Positions 60,374 through 64,000 of a stretch of DNA of 64,000 nucleotides are shown here, piece after piece; the first letter of the stretch is position 1; every line of letters starts with the position of its first letter. The notes under the pieces are model-generated. The model did not search any database, was not told the origin of the DNA, and worked only from the letters and a program-made list of their open reading frames with translations. The DNA lies in the NCBI GenBank assembly GCA_002239105.1, contig MPNQ01000002.1, forward strand, positions 1 to 64,000, written 5' to 3'. A program made the translations under genes and the position numbers. The stretch comes from a marine group bacterium Sva0996 bin134. GTDB lineage: Bacteria > Actinomycetota > Acidimicrobiia > Acidimicrobiales > Bin134.

Positions 60374-61249
60374 CTAGGAGGCCCGCTCAGCAGCAAGTTG
60401 GTCTTTCATCTCCTCGTAGCTGATCTCGCCGCGGAGCATGCGCTGGGTGACCTTGGACAACGGGCTTCTCGGCCAACGAGATTCGCCTATCAGATGGGCC
60501 TCGCTGGTAACCGAACCGTCTTCGGTGAACTCGTACGTGCGGTAGCCGGGCGGCATCGTGGTGAAGTTCTCCAGGTCGATGTTGACGGACAGCGACGGGC
60601 ACTGGTGGATGGGACGCCCCGCGACCTCCAAAGTCGTATTGGTATGGGTATGGCCAGCTCCGACCCCACGGATTGCCGGGGCCATGTCGATGAGTCGGGC
60701 GAACTCGGCGTCATGGTCGGCCATGTGGAACCAGCCGAACGCCCCCGGGGGATGGTGGGTCCAGACGAAGGCGTACTCGGCGTCGCTCTGCTCGACGGTC
60801 TCGGCCATCCACGCCACTTCAGCATCGCCGAAGCGCCCGTGCTTATGGGTCCGGTCCTCGCGATCGACCAGTGACCCGTCTGGGCGCTGATCCCGACCTT
60901 CTGCATTGGAGTCGGCAAATAGAAACAGCCAGCTCCCGACCCGCAAGGTGCGCCCATTGCTCACCCCCGGGCGGGGCAAGATGGCATCGAAGGGCACCTG
61001 CCGGTCGTGATTGCCAGGACACACCACCGCAGGCACCGGCAGACGGGCAAGCTTCTCAGCGATCTTCTGGTACTCGGCCTCGGTGCCGTTATGAGCGATG
61101 TCGCCGGTGATCACCACCAGATCCGGAGCGGGTCGGCCTGACTCGAACGCCTCGCCGAAGACCGCATCCCAGGAGTCATCGGTATTGCGCGGCTCCCCCT
61201 CCGGCTCGGTACAGAAGTGCATATCCGAAAACTGCGTGACTCGAAACAC
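60374..61249 (-). CDS. Calcineurin-like metallophosphoesterase (CpdA type)
   Basis: 291 aa from a GTG at 61249 (VFRVTQFSDMHF); a start 36 bp further upstream is possible. All metal motifs are present: FSDMHF, VVITGDIAHNG, CPGNHDRQ, VWTHHPPG and GAGHTHTN. Such enzymes hydrolyse cyclic nucleotides or other phosphodiesters in the cytosol. It is divergent from the Dabb-domain gene. Confidence 0.92.
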   Translation of the reverse strand: MFRVTQFSDMHFCTEPEGEPRNTDDSWDAVFGEAFESGRPAPDLVVITGDIAHNGTEAEYQKIAEKLARLPVPAVVCPGNHDRQVPFDAILPRPGVSNGRTLRVGSWLFLFADSNAEGRDQRPDGSLVDREDRTHKHGRFGDAEVAWMAETVEQSDAEYAFVWTHHPPGAFGWFHMADHDAEFARLIDMAPAIRGVGAGHTHTNTTLEVAGRPIHQCPSLSVNIDLENFTTMPPGYRTYEFTEDGSVTSEAHLIGESRWPRSPLSKVTQRMLRGEISYEEMKDQLAAERAS

Positions 61250-61339
61250 ATCCCGAGTATCCCAAACTCGCCGCCGCTGAACCACAGTCGTTTTTCGGCA
61301 CCGGCTCGAGGTCGAGTACGTTCGAGCCCCGTGACAAGC

Positions 61340-62314
61340 ATGATCCGACGGTTTTACGTCTTGCCACTGATGCCCGGGGTGCCCGACGTAAAGGCGCAGG
61401 AGATGATCACCGTGTTGGGCGCCGCCGATCGTTTCATACCGGGCCTGTTGGATTCCTCAGCCGGCGTCGATCTCGACTCGCGCACGGTGCTGTGGGAGAA
61501 CACCTTCGTCGACGAGGCCAGCTACTCCGGTCCCTACATGGTGCACCCCTACCACATCGGGGCCATCGACAATTACGTGATGCCCGACAGCCCCGAGTGC
61601 ATCACCGACAACACCTACGCCACGCGCTACACCACGCCCGACGCCACCCAGGAGGTGCGAAGCGGAATCCGCCGGGTGCTGCTGTTGAACGCCAGCACCG
61701 ACGCCGACGCGGCGGCGATCGAAGCCCTCGCGGCGCAGCCCCAGGACATGGCGGCATCCGCCTTCGGTGCCGACGACGTGGGGTGGGTATCGGCCAAGGG
61801 TCGGGCCTGGACCCATATCTGGGAGCAGGCCTTCGCCGACATGGCCCAGCTGAAGCGCCACCTTGGCACACAAGAGGGCAAGGCCTGCTCGAGTGTGGAG
61901 GGCTTTGCCAGCCTCGGCATAACCCTGGGCTCGCTGAAGATCTTCACCTGCCCGTTCGAGCTCTTACCAGTCGAGCACCAGTCGCCACCCACCACTCCGC
62001 CGGACACATCCCCAGTGCTGTACACCATCACCGCCCGCACCCCGGTGGCCGACGCCGACACCTACGTCGAGTTGCTTGAAAGCCACTATGACCCATTCAT
62101 GGTCGAGGGCGGCTGCCCCCTCCTGAATCGCTGGCGCACAGTCGATCAGGGCTACCTCGAGGCTGAAGTTCACTCCACCTGGCAGATCGACTCCCTTGCC
62201 GCCTACTGCGACCTCCGGGCCACAACCATTGCCGACCCGCAATGGACAGCCTTCGTCAAAGATGCCACGCCCCTGGTGCAGGGCGGATCTCGACGCTTCC
62301 AGCGAGCTGTCTAA
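61340..62314 (+). CDS. Protein with a Dabb/EthD-like barrel domain
   Basis: 324 aa from the ATG at 61340, with a GTG at 61331 as an alternative; the longer frame overlaps the divergent phosphoesterase gene and is rejected. Residues 1-85 (RRFYVLPLMPGVPD, VLWENTFVDEASYSGPYMVHPYHIGAID) resemble the stress-responsive dimeric alpha-beta barrel (Dabb) fold. A related beta-alpha-beta element recurs around residues 110-215 and 235-310, so it may be an internally repeated barrel. Function unknown. Confidence 0.75.
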   Translation: MIRRFYVLPLMPGVPDVKAQEMITVLGAADRFIPGLLDSSAGVDLDSRTVLWENTFVDEASYSGPYMVHPYHIGAIDNYVMPDSPECITDNTYATRYTTPDATQEVRSGIRRVLLLNASTDADAAAIEALAAQPQDMAASAFGADDVGWVSAKGRAWTHIWEQAFADMAQLKRHLGTQEGKACSSVEGFASLGITLGSLKIFTCPFELLPVEHQSPPTTPPDTSPVLYTITARTPVADADTYVELLESHYDPFMVEGGCPLLNRWRTVDQGYLEAEVHSTWQIDSLAAYCDLRATTIADPQWTAFVKDATPLVQGGSRRFQRAV

Positions 62315-62387
62315 GCGCCAACGCCGTCCGGCACTGGTCAGCGGGGAACGAAGGCGTCCAACTCCGCGTCGTAGACGAAGAGCCAGG

Positions 62388-62867
62388 TCAGCCTTCTGGG
62401 TGGGCGGGCTCCATGTCGAAATTATTGAAGAGCACGTTGTAGGCGTGCCAGGTATTCCAGTGCTCGGTGAGGTAGGCGATCTCGCCCCGGTCGTTGAATC
62501 GGAACACAAAACAGTAGACGTTGCTGTAGTCCTGGCCCCGCAGGGTCGTAGCGGAGAAAGTCTGTTGCCGGACGACGTAGTCGCCGTCGGCCAGCATGAC
62601 GACGTCGCTGATGGCCATCGTAGCCAAGTCGTACTTGTCGCCGCCGGGCCTCGGCGGGGCCTTCGACTGGGAGGGCAATATGTTGCGGATCGCCTCGCGG
62701 CCTTTGTGCTCGGTGACACCCTCCGCCCCGGGGATGAGCGGTAGCCCGTTCCACCAAACGGCGTCCTCGGCGAAGAGTTCAGACTTGTCGGCCGGACCGT
62801 TCTCCTCGCCGAGGAACTGGCGAACGACGCTGAGGTTGCGCTCTTCGGTATCGGTGTAGTTCGGCAT
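62388..62867 (-). CDS. SnoaL/NTF2-like protein
   Basis: 159 aa. It has an N-terminal helix (NLSVVRQFLGEENG), FAEDAVWWNGLPLIPG and a C-terminal beta-sheet (YVVRQQTFSATT, YCFVFRFNDRGEIAYLTEHWNTW), the NTF2-like fold of ketosteroid isomerases and polyketide cyclases. The start overlaps the stop of the nitroreductase gene, so the pair is translationally coupled and probably acts on one substrate. Confidence 0.85.
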   Translation of the reverse strand: MPNYTDTEERNLSVVRQFLGEENGPADKSELFAEDAVWWNGLPLIPGAEGVTEHKGREAIRNILPSQSKAPPRPGGDKYDLATMAISDVVMLADGDYVVRQQTFSATTLRGQDYSNVYCFVFRFNDRGEIAYLTEHWNTWHAYNVLFNNFDMEPAHPEG

Positions 62868-63529
62868 CAGCCCGCTCGGTTCCAGCGGATCAGGTCGGCC
62901 AGGTCTTGGCGCGCCCCCGCTCTAAAATCTGTACCCACTGTGTAGGCGATCGGGAACAGGCCGACCTGCGTGTGCTTGGTGGCGTCGATGCCTAGAAGCT
63001 CGGCCATCTCGGCTTCTTTGTGCAAGTGGATCGTCGTCCATGCACTTCCCAGCCCCCGGGCCCGCAGTGCGAGCATGAAGTTCCAGACCGCGGGCAGGAT
63101 CGACCCCCACACACTGGCTTGGAGGAAGATATCGGCTTCGTCCATCCGACCTCCGACGGTCGGGATCAACAACGCCGGAACCTCGTGCAGGTGGTCGCGG
63201 AGGTAGGCCACCGAAGAGGCGATCCGTTGTTGCTCGTCGGTGCCGTAGTCGATATCCCGGGTGGCCCGGTTCGGGTCGGCCTGATGGCCGCTCATTCCAC
63301 TCCGGTAGACCTCGGCGACTTCAGCCCGCAGGTCCGGTTCGTCGACGACGTGCCAGTTCCATCGTTGTTGGTTCGATCCGTTCGGCGCCTGCACCGCGAT
63401 CTCGAGGCACTCTGTGATCAGCGCCCTCGGCACCGGCCGAGTCAGGTCGAGCCGCTTGCGCACCGTCCGCGTAGTCGTAAGCAACTCATCGAGGGACAGG
63501 TCGAGCAGGTCCGCACCATTTCCAGCCAT
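62867..63529 (-). CDS. Nitroreductase-family flavoprotein
   Basis: 220 aa from the ATG at 63529. FMN-binding nitroreductase pattern: TTTRTVRKRLDLTRPVP at the start, AVQAPNGSNQQRWNWHVVD, and MLALRARGLGSAWTTIHL in the last third. It uses NAD(P)H to reduce nitro groups, quinones, flavins or enoates. It is first in a two-gene unit with the SnoaL-like gene. Confidence 0.9.
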   Translation of the reverse strand: MAGNGADLLDLSLDELLTTTRTVRKRLDLTRPVPRALITECLEIAVQAPNGSNQQRWNWHVVDEPDLRAEVAEVYRSGMSGHQADPNRATRDIDYGTDEQQRIASSVAYLRDHLHEVPALLIPTVGGRMDEADIFLQASVWGSILPAVWNFMLALRARGLGSAWTTIHLHKEAEMAELLGIDATKHTQVGLFPIAYTVGTDFRAGARQDLADLIRWNRAG

Positions 63530-63608
63530 CTCGCCACCCTAGGCGAGACCAAGCCGAACCCATCTGCCCGCACTGGACCGACGCCATGATGATGTGAAGA
63601 TCGTCTGG

Positions 63609-63641
63609 TATAAAGTGCGAATGGGTCTCATTCCTATGAGA
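63609..63641 (+). promoter_or_regulatory. Promoter-like box and palindrome before the CobW gene
   Basis: TATAAA (63609-63614) is followed 11 bases later by the inverted repeat TCTCAT (63626-63631) and ATGAGA (63636-63641), at the expected transcription start. The palindrome could be an operator for a metal-responsive regulator. Confidence 0.4.
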
Positions 63642-63651
63642 TAGTGAGGCC

Positions 63652-63735
63652 ATGACGGCAGATGAGCACGCTTCACCACCCCGGAGGCAACCCGCCATGT
63701 CCACCACCGAATATCACACCAACGCGGCCCGATGA
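63652..63735 (+). CDS. Possible small leader ORF before the CobW gene
   Basis: 27 codons from the ATG at 63652 to a TGA that overlaps the CobW start (ATGA at 63732-63735). The peptide is hydrophilic (MTADEHASPPRRQP), and a second in-frame ATG at 63697 is preceded by a GGAGG at 63681-63685. It may be a translation-coupling leader or no gene at all. Confidence 0.3.
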   Translation: MTADEHASPPRRQPAMSTTEYHTNAAR

Positions 63736-64000
63736 GCCGGGTACCGGTCACGATCCTCACTGGCTTCCTCGGGGCCGGCAAAACGACGCTGCTCAACCGC
63801 ATCCTCACGGAGCACCATGGGCGACGCATCGCGGTCATCGAGAACGAGTTCGGCGAGATCGGCATCGACCAGGGCTTGGTGGTCAACGCCGACGAAGAAG
63901 TCTTCGAGATGTCCAATGGGTGCATCTGCTGCACCGTGCGAGGCGATCTGATCCGGGTGCTCGGGAACCTCGGCAAGCGGCGCGACAAGTTCGACTACGT
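63732..64000 (+). CDS. CobW/COG0523 GTPase, metallochaperone (partial, runs off right edge)
   Basis: The first 89 residues are visible: VTILTGFLGAGKTTLLNRIL (Walker A), IAVIENEFGEIGID and EMSNGCICCTVRGDL with the CxCC metal site. This is the G3E family that delivers zinc, cobalt or other metals to target proteins using GTP. Some members are induced by zinc starvation. The gene continues beyond the window. Confidence 0.95.
   Translation, partial: MSRVPVTILTGFLGAGKTTLLNRILTEHHGRRIAVIENEFGEIGIDQGLVVNADEEVFEMSNGCICCTVRGDLIRVLGNLGKRRDKFDY

Noticed and set aside
63626..63641. Zur box before the CobW gene
   Set aside because: The palindrome does not match the Zur consensus I know well enough, so it is kept only as an unnamed operator candidate.
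63539..63988. Minus-strand frame opposite the CobW gene
   Set aside because: It is antisense to the clear GFLGAGKTT and CICC motifs of the CobW frame.

Overview
The window is GC-rich, densely coding DNA that looks like an uncultured actinobacterium of the Acidimicrobiia/Actinomarinales type (marine or sponge-associated relatives). The basis is gene content, not a database match: a furA-katG operon as in mycobacteria, mycobacterial-style HsaA/HsaD/HsaC homologues, a deazaflavin (F420)-type nitroreductase domain, many CaiB, amidohydrolase-2, TauD, P450 and acyl-CoA dehydrogenase family genes, GTG/TTG starts, and several genes that look leaderless (a TAnnnT box 6-10 nt before the start codon). 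No rRNA, tRNA, CRISPR array or replication origin was seen.

Layout. 0-2.7 kb: a protein cut by the left edge, a DUF222/HNH nuclease and a macro-domain fusion, possibly a defence or mobile neighbourhood. 2.7-13.8 kb: mixed metabolic genes (crotonase, aldose epimerase, amidohydrolase, TauE exporter, GH3 glycosidase), a repeat-rich secreted protein and a complete IS30-family insertion sequence. 13.3-19.6 kb: a minus-strand catabolic operon of cupin, SDR, P450, TauD, Ltp2-like thiolase-fold protein, DUF35 partner and amidohydrolase. It is divergent from a double-length CaiB-family CoA-transferase. 22-29.6 kb: two DUF1214-type proteins, a helix-turn-helix/nucleotidyltransferase pair that looks like a toxin-antitoxin module, SDR, amidohydrolase, a SnoaL-like protein and an SDR-F420 reductase fusion.

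29.6-46.9 kb is a purine-oriented block. It has a molybdenum hydroxylase large subunit overlapping a glutamine-synthetase-like gene, a BMP-type nucleoside ABC importer (lipoprotein, double ATPase, two permeases), adenosine deaminase, two tandem adenine deaminases and two ATZ/TRZ-type deaminases. The likely joint task is to import nucleosides, deaminate and oxidise purines, and recapture the nitrogen.

46.9-53.6 kb is the most striking segment. An hsaA-hsaD-hsaC-like operon (aromatic hydroxylation, meta-cleavage, hydrolysis) is divergent from a TauD dioxygenase and a formylglycine-type sulfatase. The whole segment is bracketed by a direct repeat of about 303 bp: the 3' end of the intact deaminase gene on the left and a truncated, about 92% identical copy on the right. 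I read it as an acquired cassette for a sulfated phenolic or steroid-like compound.

53.9-64 kb: P450, katG and furA with a clear promoter, epimerase, double cupin plus ABM protein, metallophosphoesterase, Dabb protein, SnoaL/nitroreductase pair, and a CobW-type GTPase cut by the right edge.
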